A stretch of 44,292 nucleotides of DNA from Candidatus Geothermincola primus (GCA_015711725.1 JACVIX010000009.1:1-44292); one strand, 5' to 3'; positions 17,856-27,425 are shown, numbered from the stretch's first letter. Translations and numbers: made by a program. The notes: a model not told the origin generated them from the sequence alone.

Positions 17856-18002
17856 GTTATTTTCTGTTACGTATATCCAATTCGATGGGGAATAATTTTC
17901 ATCTTGAGCAGGCTCAACCTTGCCGAGGGCTTCGTTTTCAAATCTCTTTTCTCCCTCATCCAGATTAAAATGATTCACTTGGACAAAAAGGTGATGTAGC
18001 AT

Positions 18003-18028
18003 GAGGAGGGCGTGTCCTCCGGTTTTTT
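18003..18028 (+). terminator. Rho-independent terminator after the HD-GYP gene
   Basis: GAGGA (18003-18007) pairs with TCCTC (18015-18019), with GGAGG/CCTCC as an alternative register, followed by GG and six T (18023-18028). It ends the plus-strand unit about 150 bases after the HD-GYP stop. The remaining bases up to the convergent WecA-like gene show nothing recognisable. Confidence 0.65.
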
Positions 18029-18178
18029 GATATGGCTACAAGACATTTACAAGGATGTGCAAATGCTTTGACAATATTAAATCGCTATGCGGGCGAAGAA
18101 ACCCACTAGGTGCCAAAATGGAATTTTCTCGGTAATGAGCTTATAATAAGCGGCGTAAGAATGATAATAGCTTCACGG

Positions 18179-19327
18179 TTACTCTTCATCTATCATTCCC
18201 GACTCCTCCGCTAAGTCCCTGCGGTATTCTTCTTCTTTCCTGGCTCGGAGGATCCTGGGGAAGACGGTGACCACCAAGCTGCCTAAAATGATAACCAGGA
18301 GAATGAAAAACAGTCGCTTAGAACTGGCGAATTCCAAAGTTAAAGCGATGCCTGTGAGCAGAGCGGTCCATAGATAGATGAGCAGCACCGCTTGTTTCTG
18401 GGAGTGGCCCAGAAAAAGTAGGCGATGATGGATATGTTCTTTATCGGCGTGGTGTATAGGCCGGTGTAGCCTAACACGTCTAAATATGGCTAGTATAGTG
18501 TCGACTATGGGGATAGCGAATATTATCAGAGGAGGAAACAGAGTCGCCACTGCCGCCCTCTTTAAGATGCCCTGGATAGAAATGGCTCCAAGGATAAAGC
18601 CGAGGAACATCGATCCCGCATCCCCCATGAAAATGCTCGCGGGGTTGAAGTTGAAAAAAAGAAAACCCAAGGTGGCGCCGCCAATGGCGGCGGAGACGAC
18701 CATCGCCTGGAGAATACTCTGGTCACCTCCTACCTGCTTGCCGTAGATAAAAAAAGCGGCAGCCGAGATAAAGGTTACCCCTGCGGCTAGCCCGTCCAGT
18801 CCGTCTATAAGATTGATGAAGTTAATGAAAGCTACCATCCAGATTAGCGTGAGAAGAATCGAGGCTATGGGGCTTCCGCTTAGGTCAATCACGTTTCCTC
18901 GGATAAAAGATATGCTATTTATTTGAACGCCGAAAGAAATCATCACCAAGACCGCGATAATCTGACCCACCAATTTACTCAATGCTGACAGATCACGGAT
19001 ATCGTCGGCTACTCCTACCAGCAGGATGAGCAAGGAGGATATAAGTATGCCAAAAAAATCCAGAGAGGAGAGAGCCTCCCGCATACCTCTGGGAAAGTGG
19101 TTGGTAGAGACCACGCTTATCACTACCTTGCAAATGAAGAGAGAGAGGATTATGGCGATGAATATGGCGACACCCCCCAAAGAGGGAGTGGGTTCCTCGT
19201 GAATCTTTCGATCGTGGGGCATGACGATAACGCCAAGCCGTTTTGCCAAATACCTAACCAGGGGGGTGAAAATCAGAGTGAAAATTAAAGCACTGCCAAA
19301 CACCAAGATATACGGCAGCAATTGCAA
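18179..19327 (-). CDS. Undecaprenyl-phosphate sugar-1-phosphate transferase (WecA/TagO/MraY family)
   Basis: Polytopic membrane enzyme that transfers a sugar-1-phosphate, usually GlcNAc-1-P, from a UDP-sugar to undecaprenyl phosphate, starting wall polymer or polysaccharide synthesis. The 382 residues are mostly membrane segments with DRKIHEEPTPSLGG, the Asp pair in VGVADDIRDL, NLIDGLDGLAAG, the nucleophile region FNFNPASIFMGDAGS and the sugar-specificity loop HIHHRLL. The HIHHRL loop and missing MraY signatures favour WecA/TagO over MraY. The frame begins at a TTG (19327); the second TTG (19321) is better spaced from AGGAG. Last gene of the long minus-strand set. Confidence 0.9.
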   Translation of the reverse strand: MQLLPYILVFGSALIFTLIFTPLVRYLAKRLGVIVMPHDRKIHEEPTPSLGGVAIFIAIILSLFICKVVISVVSTNHFPRGMREALSSLDFFGILISSLLILLVGVADDIRDLSALSKLVGQIIAVLVMISFGVQINSISFIRGNVIDLSGSPIASILLTLIWMVAFINFINLIDGLDGLAAGVTFISAAAFFIYGKQVGGDQSILQAMVVSAAIGGATLGFLFFNFNPASIFMGDAGSMFLGFILGAISIQGILKRAAVATLFPPLIIFAIPIVDTILAIFRRVRLHRPIHHADKEHIHHRLLFLGHSQKQAVLLIYLWTALLTGIALTLEFASSKRLFFILLVIILGSLVVTVFPRILRARKEEEYRRDLAEESGMIDEE

Positions 19328-19422
19328 CTCCTTCCCGATTCGAGCTTCCCCATTAACCCTCTATATTCGGTAAAGTTATATTTTCTTATTATAAAAAACG
19401 TGGAAATATCTCCGCCCCCCTC

Positions 19423-19884
19423 CTATCCGGCAATTTCGTTTTTCACCCGCTCCATGATTAAGCCGGATTCTTTAACCAAATCTTCCGCCAGTTCATCGGG
19501 ATAACCTTCTATAAAAACAACCCTCTTAATACCGGCATTGATGATCATCTTTGTACATAAAGCGCACGGCCTATGAGTGCAGTAAAGAGTGCCGCCCTCC
19601 AAGGCCACCCCGTAGAGCGCCGCCTGAATAATGGCGTTCTGCTCCGCATGCAAACCTCTGCACAGCTCGTGTCTCTCACCCGAGGGAATACCTTCAGACT
19701 GGCGAAGACATCCAACTTCTTCACAGTGGCGAATTCCGCTGGGAGCACCATTATAACCAGTGGAAACTATCCTTTTGCCCAATACCACAACACATCCCAC
19801 ATTTCTCCTCATGCAAGTGGAACGGGAAGCCACCTGGCGGGCGATGGACATAAAATAGCTATCCCAATCTGGCCTTTTGCTCAT
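19423..19884 (-). CDS. Deoxycytidylate (dCMP) deaminase, ComEB-like
   Basis: Zinc enzyme converting dCMP to dUMP for thymidylate synthesis. About 153 residues with [11 protein letters not shown]-type zinc/proton-shuttle motif (LHAEQNAI) and the PCALCTK cysteine pair; TGYNGAPSG is the typical substrate loop. An open frame extends to a GTG at 19899 through glycines, but the ATG at 19884 preceded by GGGGGA gives the expected [11 protein letters not shown] start. It lies between glyA and the WecA-like gene, an order seen in several Gram-positive lineages. Confidence 0.9.
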   Translation of the reverse strand: MSKRPDWDSYFMSIARQVASRSTCMRRNVGCVVVLGKRIVSTGYNGAPSGIRHCEEVGCLRQSEGIPSGERHELCRGLHAEQNAIIQAALYGVALEGGTLYCTHRPCALCTKMIINAGIKRVVFIEGYPDELAEDLVKESGLIMERVKNEIAG

Positions 19885-20011
19885 TCCCCCGCCCCCCAAT
19901 CACAATGATAAGTAACCCGTAGAGAAGCGGTAATTTCTTTACCCCCATCTCCGCTTCTTCGATTCCCGCTTATTTCGTAAGTATTTCATAAGTAAAAGAA
20001 GAAAGAGCATC

Positions 20012-21262
20012 TTATAAATCCGGATAGAGCGGGAATCCTTCTAAAAAGTCTTCCACCTTCCGCCTTAAACTGTCCAGTACCCTCTGTTCGCCGAGGTTAT
20101 CTATAGCTTCGCTAATAAAGTCGGCTATAGTTATCATATCTGCTTCCTTCATGCCCCTAGTGGTTACAGCCGGCGTTCCCAGCCTCAACCCGCTGGTCAC
20201 AGCAGGTGGCTTATCATCGAAGGGTATCTCATTTTTATTGGTGGTGATGCCCACCTTATCCAAAGTATTCTGCACCTCTAAACCAGTAAGTCCTCGTGGG
20301 CGAAGATCCAGAAGTATCAGATGGGTCTCGGTACCTCCGGAGAATAACTTGAAGCCCCGTTCTTCCAGAGCGGAAGCGAGCGCCTGGGCGTTGCTTAATA
20401 CCTGTCTCTGATAAGCCTTGAACTCATCGCTCATTGCCTCCTTCAAAGCCACCGCTTTGGCTGCAATGATATGCATAAGCGGTCCTCCCTGGATTCCTGG
20501 GAAGACGGCATGGTCGACTTCATGGGCATATTGTTTCCGGCAAAGAATCATGCCTCCTCGGGGACCTCGCAGGGTTTTATGGGTGGTGGTTGTTACAAAA
20601 TCCGCATGGGGCACTGGATCGCTGTGCACCCCCGCCGCGACTAATCCAGCGAAGTGAGCCATATCTACCACAAGATAGGCCCCAACCTCATCCGCCACTC
20701 TTTTGAAAAAGAGAAAGTCTATATCGCGAGGGTATGCGCTGGCTCCGGCTATAATCAGTTTGGGCTTGTGAGCATGGGCAATCCTTGCCATCTCCTCGTA
20801 GTCAATACGCTCTGTCTCTCGGTTTACCCCATAATAAAAAGCTTTGTATATTGTGCCGGAAAAGCTCACTTTCGCCCCATGGGTGAGATGGCCTCCGTGA
20901 GCCATATCCATACCCAGGATGACATCACCCGGCTCCAGAGTGGCATAATATACCGCCATATTGGCCTGGGCTCCAGCATGAGGCTGCACGTTTGCGTGTT
21001 CCGCCCCAAAAAGAGCCTTTGCTCTCTCTATGGCCAGCTCCTCCGCCACATCTACCCATTCGCATCCTCCATAATACCTTCGACCCGGATAGCCTTCAGC
21101 GTACTTGTTAGTTAATACGGATGCTGCGACCTGCAGAACCGCCAGTGAGGGGAAATTTTCCGAGGCGATAAGCTCTATCTTCTTCCTCTCTCTCTCAAGT
21201 TCCTTGCGGATAACTTGAGCTATCTCTGGATCCACTCTTTCAACCGCGTCATAGTAACCCAT
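20012..21262 (-). CDS. glyA: Serine hydroxymethyltransferase
   Basis: PLP enzyme interconverting serine and glycine with tetrahydrofolate, the main one-carbon source. 416 residues, normal length. Landmarks are the N-terminal [22 protein letters not shown], and the Schiff-base lysine K229 in [14 protein letters not shown]. An AAGGGAG ribosome site precedes the ATG. It follows rpiB by 34 bases and is surely co-transcribed with it. Confidence 0.97.
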   Translation of the reverse strand: MGYYDAVERVDPEIAQVIRKELERERKKIELIASENFPSLAVLQVAASVLTNKYAEGYPGRRYYGGCEWVDVAEELAIERAKALFGAEHANVQPHAGAQANMAVYYATLEPGDVILGMDMAHGGHLTHGAKVSFSGTIYKAFYYGVNRETERIDYEEMARIAHAHKPKLIIAGASAYPRDIDFLFFKRVADEVGAYLVVDMAHFAGLVAAGVHSDPVPHADFVTTTTHKTLRGPRGGMILCRKQYAHEVDHAVFPGIQGGPLMHIIAAKAVALKEAMSDEFKAYQRQVLSNAQALASALEERGFKLFSGGTETHLILLDLRPRGLTGLEVQNTLDKVGITTNKNEIPFDDKPPAVTSGLRLGTPAVTTRGMKEADMITIADFISEAIDNLGEQRVLDSLRRKVEDFLEGFPLYPDL

Positions 21263-21296
21263 TTCGAGCTCCCTTAAAGGACTAATTCCAAATCCG

Positions 21297-21740
21297 TTAT
21301 TGTTCTCGCTCCATAGAGGTGATAAGCTCTATCCTCCTCACGTGTCTGCCCTCTTCGAAATCGGTTTCCAGCCACACATTCACGATTTCAAGCGCCAACC
21401 CCTCGCCAATTACCCTCGCTCCTATACAGAGGATGTTTGCGTCGTTATGTAGCCTGCTATAACGCGCGGTATAGATATCGTTGCACACCGCCGCCCTAAT
21501 TCCCTTCACTTTATTCGCGGCGATAGCCATACCGTTACCAGTGGCGCAAATCAGTATACCCCGCTCGACCCTCCCCTCCACCAGTTCCCGGCACACCTGG
21601 CTTGCGAAAATAGGGTAATCGCAGGAACCATCGGTGAAAGTGCCCATATCTTTTAGCTCATGTCCTTGATCCGCAAGGTATTGAGAGATGGTTTTTTTCA
21701 AATGGAAACCAGCATGATCGGAACCGATCGCAATCTTCAT
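21297..21740 (-). CDS. rpiB: Ribose-5-phosphate isomerase B
   Basis: Interconverts ribose-5-phosphate and ribulose-5-phosphate. The 147-residue protein has [12 protein letters not shown] at the N-terminus, the catalytic C65 in [14 protein letters not shown] and H98 in [13 protein letters not shown]. RpiB/LacAB members lacking these residues are allose or galactose isomerases; here the RpiB set is intact. Its ATG overlaps the TGA of the upstream phosphatase by four bases (ATGA), showing translational coupling. Confidence 0.95.
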   Translation of the reverse strand: MKIAIGSDHAGFHLKKTISQYLADQGHELKDMGTFTDGSCDYPIFASQVCRELVEGRVERGILICATGNGMAIAANKVKGIRAAVCNDIYTARYSRLHNDANILCIGARVIGEGLALEIVNVWLETDFEEGRHVRRIELITSMEREQ

Positions 21741-22348
21741 CGCTGTTCCTCCGCTTCGCCGAACAATATATACATCAAATCTATCACCGCTGAGTTGATC
21801 TCCTCAGCCACGGTAAGGTAGGTCTCTAGAGTTCCTCCGATAGGGTCAATTATATCAGAGGAGGCGTTACCCATAACTCTAAAATCGCCCTCGACACCTA
21901 GGTCTTTTAAAAGGAACTCTTTGACACTGCTTAACCGCGAAAACAATTCTTCCTCTTCTTTCGGAGACTCCAACCCCAGATTACCCATTATTTCCTTCTT
22001 CATTGAGGCAACGTACTTTAGAGGAAAAACCTTACTCATATTTCCGGCGGCAATTCTTTCGATAGAAAGAACGTGCTCCCGCGCCATCGCCAGCACCAGA
22101 TCCGCCTTCTCAAGCATGTTGCTGGTGAGCGCGTGAGCACGATGATTGCTTATGTCAATACCCCATAGATCCATGGTCTGAACGGCGCTCTCCGTGACCC
22201 GGTTGCCCTCGATGGCCGCAGTTCCAGCGGAATGCACTTTTACCAGAGGAAAGAGATGGGGATACCCCTTTATCAGCCTCTCCTCGAATATCGCCTCCGC
22301 CATGGGGCTTCTACAGATATTACCCGTGCAAACGAACAGAATATCCAG
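21737..22348 (-). CDS. Low-molecular-weight protein phosphatase, probable CTG start
   Basis: The P-loop CTGNICRSP, with nucleophile Cys and Arg, lies upstream of the first ATG of the frame (22303), so that ATG cannot be the start. In frame, a CTG at 22346-22348 follows AGGAG at 6 bases and gives DILFVCTGNICRSPMAEAIF, the usual N-terminus; there is no in-frame ATG, GTG or TTG before the upstream stop. Product about 203 residues, with the general-acid loop in DPIGGTLETY. In the same operon position Bacillus has YwlE, a protein-arginine phosphatase. YwlE has Thr where this protein has Ile (CTGNTCRS versus CTGNICRS), and Ile is the tyrosine-phosphatase form, so tyrosine specificity is more likely. 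Confidence 0.85.
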   Translation of the reverse strand: MDILFVCTGNICRSPMAEAIFEERLIKGYPHLFPLVKVHSAGTAAIEGNRVTESAVQTMDLWGIDISNHRAHALTSNMLEKADLVLAMAREHVLSIERIAAGNMSKVFPLKYVASMKKEIMGNLGLESPKEEEELFSRLSSVKEFLLKDLGVEGDFRVMGNASSDIIDPIGGTLETYLTVAEEINSAVIDLMYILFGEAEEQR

Positions 22349-22380
22349 TTCCCTCTCCTTTGATATTATGTCCCTTCATC

Positions 22381-22400
22381 TCACTTGCCTTTTCAAGTGA
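22381..22400. repeat. Perfect hairpin before the phosphatase gene
   Basis: TCACTTG and CAAGTGA, 7-base arms around a 6-base loop, 33-52 bases upstream of the CTG start. It would form in the mRNA leader. Possible roles are an mRNA-stabilising or attenuating hairpin, or an operator. Confidence 0.4.
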
Positions 22401-22458
22401 CTAACGATATTGTGAAAATCATCCCATTCATTATCCTCAGGACACCGATCAAGCAATG

Positions 22459-22488
22459 ATTATCATAAGCCATAAAAGCTTCCTTCAA
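22459..22488 (-). promoter_or_regulatory. Possible internal promoter for phosphatase-rpiB-glyA
   Basis: On the minus strand TTGAAG (22483-22488), 18-base spacer, GATAAT (22459-22464), in the 234-base gap between the Sua5 gene and the phosphatase. It may give the downstream genes separate expression from the acyl-CoA synthetase part of the operon. Confidence 0.4.
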
Positions 22489-22582
22489 TTCTCGGTTTTA
22501 TCCTCGATCTCACGGTGGAAACTTGGGTGCAGGTTGTCTAAACCTTTACCTGCCTGAACACTTACTGAAATGGTCAGTCAAG

Positions 22583-23245
22583 TTATGGATAGCCCTCCTC
22601 TCGGGTGGACAAAGCTATCCCCAGCGCTTCCTCTAAATCCTTTCCGCTGATGCTCCCTTCTCGCAATAATCCCAATCCCTCCCTTTCAATCCTGATAATG
22701 GATGAGGGAATTCCTGTCAAGCCAACATCTCCTTTGACCGCAATATCCACATTACGCAGAATCACCTCTGGAATTTCCTTAAAAGAGCCAGGGCTTTTCC
22801 CCCCGCTCAAATTGGCGCTGGTCACCGCGAGTGGGCCTACTCTTTTTAACACGGCCAAAATTAACGAATGGCCAGGCACCCTTATCCCCAGGGAATCCCG
22901 GTTGGGCGCCAAAACGTGCGCCCATTCGACCTCACTTTTTCGCGCCACCACAGTTAAAGGGCCTGGCCAGAAGGCGGATAGCCTCTCTAGCATCCATCTG
23001 TTTTCCTCATCCACTAAAGCCCTAGCTTCCTCTAAAGTTCCCACCATCACCACTATGGCCTTGGTGGCATCCCTTCCTTTGACCTGGAATATTCTCTCAA
23101 CAGAAGAGCTATGATATACGGAAGCGGCAAGACCATAAACCGTGTCCGTAGGCAGGATGACTAACCCTCCCCGCTCCAGCGTGTTGGCAACCTCATCCGC
23201 TACCTCATCCAAAAGGTCTTGGGTAAAATTAATTATTTTCGCCAT
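22583..23245 (-). CDS. L-threonylcarbamoyladenylate synthase (Sua5/YrdC/TsaC family)
   Basis: Makes threonylcarbamoyl-AMP from threonine, bicarbonate and ATP for the t6A37 modification of ANN-reading tRNAs. 220 residues with PTDTVYGLA, FWPGPLTVV, LGIRVPGH and TSANLSGG, the core YrdC motifs. It lacks the C-terminal Sua5 extension, so it is the short TsaC form. Where many members have KGRP near residue 56, this one reads VKGRDATKAI, so the YciO-like subgroup is an alternative. It sits next to the phosphatase and rpiB as in Gram-positive ywlC-ywlE-rpiB-glyA clusters. No ribosome site is obvious. Confidence 0.88.
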   Translation of the reverse strand: MAKIINFTQDLLDEVADEVANTLERGGLVILPTDTVYGLAASVYHSSSVERIFQVKGRDATKAIVVMVGTLEEARALVDEENRWMLERLSAFWPGPLTVVARKSEVEWAHVLAPNRDSLGIRVPGHSLILAVLKRVGPLAVTSANLSGGKSPGSFKEIPEVILRNVDIAVKGDVGLTGIPSSIIRIEREGLGLLREGSISGKDLEEALGIALSTREEGYP

Positions 23246-23265
23246 GTAAATCTTAATTTAGCTTT

Positions 23266-24333
23266 TTACTGCTTAAGTCCTGCAAGACGGTATAGCCTTT
23301 CGTTATCGACGTAGACATCGATAAGTTCGCTAATCCTCTCGATCTTTTTAGGCTCGTGGGAACGGGCAGTTCTGATTATGATCTCCGCCTTCTCCGCCGC
23401 AGTCAGGGTATCGTCCGGCACCAGAATTACCGGAACACCCATCTCCTCCGCCTTCCCCAAGATGATTGGAGAGGGATAGAGACTCCCCGACAGCACCAAG
23501 CAGGAAGCATTCGCCTCCAGGGCTGCTAGTTGTATGTCAGACCGATCTCCGCCCGTCACCACGCACTGATTTTTTCTCTTGCGGAAGAAGGAGAGGGCGT
23601 GCTCCTGGCTCATGGCACCCACCATTACCCCCTCCACCAACCTACCCAGATGGGCCTCACCGCATAAAAGCTCCCCCTTCATCCCATTAACCAGCTCCTC
23701 TATGCTCACTGATTTGAGCAGCTGGTCTTCCGGGATAATTCCCAACAAAGGAATATCTCTGTTCTCCAGATAGGGTTTCATTGACTCCTCGAGGAAGCTA
23801 TGCCGCAGCGGAGGAACGATGTTGTACATCGCCCCAATCATTCTCTCCCCAAAGATGTGCTTGGCTAAAAGGATGTTATCCGCCAGTAAAGCGTCGTCAT
23901 ACCGCTCCACCAGGACCACCTGGGCATCCAGCTCCTGAGCGATTCTATAAACGGATATGCCTAGGGACTCCCCTTGACGAGAATTCATGGGCGCCTGTAA
24001 TATAACTACATCCTTTCCTTCGGCTATGCGTTTAAACGAACTCTTTATTCTGGACAGATAGTCCCTCCCTTTGCCAGATAAGACTTCGCGCACCAAATGA
24101 GGCGTGAGCACTATGGGACATACATCCTCGAGGGCATCTTCCAACTCTAAATGCTTCCAAATGAAAAAGGCGTCACCGTCGGTTACTTTATCGCCCTCTC
24201 TGAAATAATTGTTTCCCAAGGGTTTCATGTATCCCAACTTGCGACCTTCATTTTTTAAACGGAGAGAGAAGCCAATACAAAGAGTATGTATTCCCGAAAA
24301 TCCGACCTCCGATGCGAAATATAGAATCTTCAT
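23266..24333 (-). CDS. DRTGG-domain protein with degenerate BioD-like NTPase domain
   Basis: About 355 residues. The N-terminal part (1-200) resembles the BioD/CobB-like domain also found at the front of phosphotransacetylases; the middle (about 210-320, around FRKRKNQCVVTGGDRSD) is a DRTGG domain. Homologues that precede ADP-forming or Pta-type acyl-CoA enzymes begin with a P-loop like FSGKS; here the same place reads GFSGIHTLCIG, so the lysine is absent. Nucleotide hydrolysis is therefore doubtful and a sensing or scaffold role likelier. It follows the acyl-CoA synthetase with a near overlap: a GTG at 24342 shares bases with that stop, but the ATG at 24333, with AGGAG 10 bases before, gives the usual MKILYFASE start. 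Confidence 0.8.
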   Translation of the reverse strand: MKILYFASEVGFSGIHTLCIGFSLRLKNEGRKLGYMKPLGNNYFREGDKVTDGDAFFIWKHLELEDALEDVCPIVLTPHLVREVLSGKGRDYLSRIKSSFKRIAEGKDVVILQAPMNSRQGESLGISVYRIAQELDAQVVLVERYDDALLADNILLAKHIFGERMIGAMYNIVPPLRHSFLEESMKPYLENRDIPLLGIIPEDQLLKSVSIEELVNGMKGELLCGEAHLGRLVEGVMVGAMSQEHALSFFRKRKNQCVVTGGDRSDIQLAALEANASCLVLSGSLYPSPIILGKAEEMGVPVILVPDDTLTAAEKAEIIIRTARSHEPKKIERISELIDVYVDNERLYRLAGLKQ

Positions 24334-24338
24334 CCCGC

Positions 24339-26429
24339 TCACTCTCCTAACACTATTCTCGCGTCAGCAGCAATACAGCCCTCCCCCAACCCATAAACCC
24401 TCAATGGGTTGATATCCAACTCTTGAATGTAGGGAAAATCCATCACCATCTGGGATACCCTCATGATCACCTCGACCACCGCGCCGATATCCGAGGGTCT
24501 CTCGCCCCGCACCCCTCTCAACAACCAATAGGACTTAAGTTCTCTAAGCATTAAGTCAGCCTCCCTATTCCCAACTGGAGCTAGCCGAAAGCTTATATCC
24601 TTCAGAGCCTCCACGTATATTCCACCTAATCCAGTCATAATAAGAGGTCCGAACTGAGGATCCCTGTTCATTCCCACGATCAATTCCTTGGAATCAGGAA
24701 GCATCTCCTGCACCGCGACTCCCCAGATTTGCGCGCCAGGCATATACCTTCTCGCGTTAGCGGTAATCTGCTCATAAGCGGAGATCAACTCGTCGGTGTT
24801 CCTGAGATTAATCATGACTCCTCCGACATCGGTTTTATGAAGTATCTGGGGTGAGGCGATTTTAGCCACCAACGGGTACCCTATCTCCCTTCCAGCCCTC
24901 ACGCACTCTTCCAGGTTGGTTGCCAATTTGGTTCTTGCCACTCGGATGCCATATTCTCTGAGAACCTCCCTGGCCTCCAAATCCCCTAGTTGAAATCTCC
25001 TCTCATCCATCACTCGGCTGAAAATCTTTTCCACTTCCTCCCTTTTTACATCGAAAAGGGTTATGGTATCCTCCTCTCGTCGGATGAATTCTCCGTAATC
25101 CACCATGGCTCTCAAGGTGCGCACCGCCTCTTCTGGGAAGCGATAATTTGGAATATTGGCTAGGCGCAGAATATCCTCGGCTTTTTCTGCCTCCTTCCCT
25201 CCCATGAAGACTCCGAGAACGGTCTTCTTACTTTTCGCTACTGCCTCCCCTATCACCCGGGCGGTCTCATCTATCTGGGTCACCGCCTGAGGAGTAAGTA
25301 TACATATGATGGCATCCACTTTCCTGTCTTCCAACAGGGCATCCATAGCTATTCGGTAACGATCCGCCTTGGCGTCGCCGAGAACGTCCACCGGGTTATA
25401 GACATTGGAGGCCGGTGGAAGGCTTTTCTTCAATTTCCCGACAGTTTTCTCCTCCAAGGTAGCCAAGGACAAGCCGCTTCGCTCTAAAGCGTCCGCAGTG
25501 ATGATTCCTGGTCCCCCAGCATTGGTTAAGATCGCCGTGCGGGGTCCCTTGGGGACCGGTTGACGAGCAAATCCTTTGGATATCTGCAGCAGTTCCTCAA
25601 CTGTTTCCGCCCTGATTATCCCGGTTTTTCGAAAAGAAGCCTTGTAAGCGTTTTCCGATCCCGCTAGGGTTCCTGTATGGGAAGAGACCGCCTTCGCCCC
25701 CGCCTGGGTGGTGCCTGCTTTAAAAACCACGATGGGCTTTTTTTTCGCCACTTCATGAGCCTTCTTCAGGAATTGGTCACCTCTATTTATCCCTTCCAGA
25801 TAGACCGAGATTACTTTGGTGTTCCTGTCATTTTTCAAAGCCTGAAAGAGGTCCGCCTCATCGACGTCCATCTTGTTGCCCATGCTTACGAATTTGGAAA
25901 ACCCTACTTTGTTCTCTCTGGACCAGCCTAGAGTTGCGGTGCACAGCGCACCCGACTGGGAAAGAAAGGCGATGTGACCTGTGCTAGGAGAGACTGAGGC
26001 GAAGCTGGCATTGAGAGGCGTGGCGGTATCTATCAATCCCAGGCAGTTGGGACCAAGCACCCTTATGCGGTATCTCTCAGCTATACTGGCTATTTCTTTC
26101 TCAAGACGATAGCCCTCCTTGCCCGATTCCTTGAAGCCAGCGGATATAATTATAGCCGCTTTCACCCTCTTTTTCCCGCATTCTTCCAATACTTGGGGAA
26201 CGCAAGGGGCAGGAATTATTATCACTGCCAAATCGGGGGTATCGGGGATATCTAGAACCGAAGCGAAGGTATGGATGCTAAATATCTTCTTATGTCTTGG
26301 GTTGACTGGATATATTTTTCCTGTATATCCAGATTTGATAAGATTTTCCAGAACGACCCTGCCCACCTTTCCCGATTTTTGGGTAGCGCCTATTACCGCC
26401 ACCGACTGTGGTCGGAAAAAATTTTTCAC
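24339..26429 (-). CDS. ADP-forming acetyl/acyl-CoA synthetase, fused subunits
   Basis: Converts acyl-CoA, ADP and phosphate to acid, CoA and ATP, an energy-saving last step of fermentation in anaerobes. 696 residues: CoA-binding domain (VAVIGATQKSGKVGR near the N-terminus), CoA-ligase domains with the phosphohistidine in SSHTGTLAGS (about 250), and a C-terminal ATP-grasp domain (about 470-696) including LVAKIASPQILHKTDVGGV. So alpha and beta parts are fused in the order alpha-beta. The start is GTG with AGGAG at 6 bases. Protein lysine acetyltransferases (Pat) share this core but add a GNAT domain, which is absent. Head gene of the long minus-strand set; the DRTGG protein is its immediate partner. 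Confidence 0.92.
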   Translation of the reverse strand: MKNFFRPQSVAVIGATQKSGKVGRVVLENLIKSGYTGKIYPVNPRHKKIFSIHTFASVLDIPDTPDLAVIIIPAPCVPQVLEECGKKRVKAAIIISAGFKESGKEGYRLEKEIASIAERYRIRVLGPNCLGLIDTATPLNASFASVSPSTGHIAFLSQSGALCTATLGWSRENKVGFSKFVSMGNKMDVDEADLFQALKNDRNTKVISVYLEGINRGDQFLKKAHEVAKKKPIVVFKAGTTQAGAKAVSSHTGTLAGSENAYKASFRKTGIIRAETVEELLQISKGFARQPVPKGPRTAILTNAGGPGIITADALERSGLSLATLEEKTVGKLKKSLPPASNVYNPVDVLGDAKADRYRIAMDALLEDRKVDAIICILTPQAVTQIDETARVIGEAVAKSKKTVLGVFMGGKEAEKAEDILRLANIPNYRFPEEAVRTLRAMVDYGEFIRREEDTITLFDVKREEVEKIFSRVMDERRFQLGDLEAREVLREYGIRVARTKLATNLEECVRAGREIGYPLVAKIASPQILHKTDVGGVMINLRNTDELISAYEQITANARRYMPGAQIWGVAVQEMLPDSKELIVGMNRDPQFGPLIMTGLGGIYVEALKDISFRLAPVGNREADLMLRELKSYWLLRGVRGERPSDIGAVVEVIMRVSQMVMDFPYIQELDINPLRVYGLGEGCIAADARIVLGE

Positions 26430-26939
26430 CTTTGGCTCCTCGCTCTATCCAGGCTTATGGAATGGTAAAATTGTATCATGGCCATTAAACCCATCTTCAA
26501 CATAGAGATGTCTAACCAATTACAATCACTTTATCCATTATTATAAGATAAGGCGCGCGTATAAGCTTCTCTTCACTTCTCCATAAAATCATATGATTAC
26601 AAACAAAAGGGCATGCAGAAAAGATAAGTTGGAAATAAATGAGGGGCGATCCATTCTATCAATCTGACTCTTCGTTTATCTTGGGCTTGGGATAAATCAT
26701 GGGCCATCGTCTTTTAGTAAAAACATAAGCATCTGCTTTTGTGCGTCGACTTTGCCTTTTTACTCAGAAGCGTAATTTGGTAATAGTCAACGGTAATCCA
26801 TTCTAGTGCCATAAATCTTTAATAACAGTAAAAATAATGTTTATACGCATCAAAATAGGGTTATATACTTAGTAATATTATGGGATATTGCTAACACCTT
26901 CTAACAAATCACCCCCGAAAGGACCAAGGAGGAAATCTT
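26430..26939. other. Divergent intergenic region
   Basis: About 510 AT-rich bases between the acyl-CoA synthetase (minus) and an unknown plus-strand gene. I see no RNA gene or convincing frame. Promoters for both directions must lie here; TTTATA and TATATA near 26840-26872 are weak candidates for the plus strand. Confidence 0.4.
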
Positions 26940-27425
26940 ATGGGCATGTTTAAAAAGTTTAAAAGGTCAATGGAAGAAGCCGCGAGCGTCACAAAAGACC
27001 TGAGTGGGAGAACCGTGGTAGATTTCGAGACGGATAAGAATGTATGGGAGATCACCGACGCTTGGGCGGCACAGTACGGTTGCCAACCAAAGGAGCAAAG
27101 CGATACCCACCGCTTATACAAGATCGACACCGGGATGGAACTTTACCTCGGGGTTGAAATCGACCGCACCGAGTCTGGCTACAGGATGCAGGGGTGGATG
27201 GAGCCACCACAGGTTGGCAATGTATCGACGGGATTTATGAAGATGGCGGGGTTGCCAGGTGGTTTAATCCCCAAAGAGATGAGGTTGGATGCTGCAGCCG
27301 CAGTTCCCGGAGGAATGGTATTGGGCAACACACCAGGGGTAATATTCAATCAACTCCTCCATACACTCGGAGTGGAGCAGCAAATTCAAGCGCTTTCTCC
27401 GCCATTTCAGCCGCCTCAGATGTAA
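26940..27425 (+). CDS. Hypothetical protein, 161 residues
   Basis: I do not recognise the family. The ATG is preceded by AAGGAGG, so translation is well supported. The first 25 residues are basic and amphipathic (MGMFKKFKRSMEEAA); the rest looks globular, with a hydrophobic glycine-rich stretch (MKMAGLPGGLIP, then AAAVPGGMVLG) and a proline-rich end. No signal peptide or cysteine pair is evident. The next gene, an M48-like membrane protease, follows 353 bases later on the same strand; a link is only suggested by order. Confidence 0.65.
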   Translation: MGMFKKFKRSMEEAASVTKDLSGRTVVDFETDKNVWEITDAWAAQYGCQPKEQSDTHRLYKIDTGMELYLGVEIDRTESGYRMQGWMEPPQVGNVSTGFMKMAGLPGGLIPKEMRLDAAAAVPGGMVLGNTPGVIFNQLLHTLGVEQQIQALSPPFQPPQM

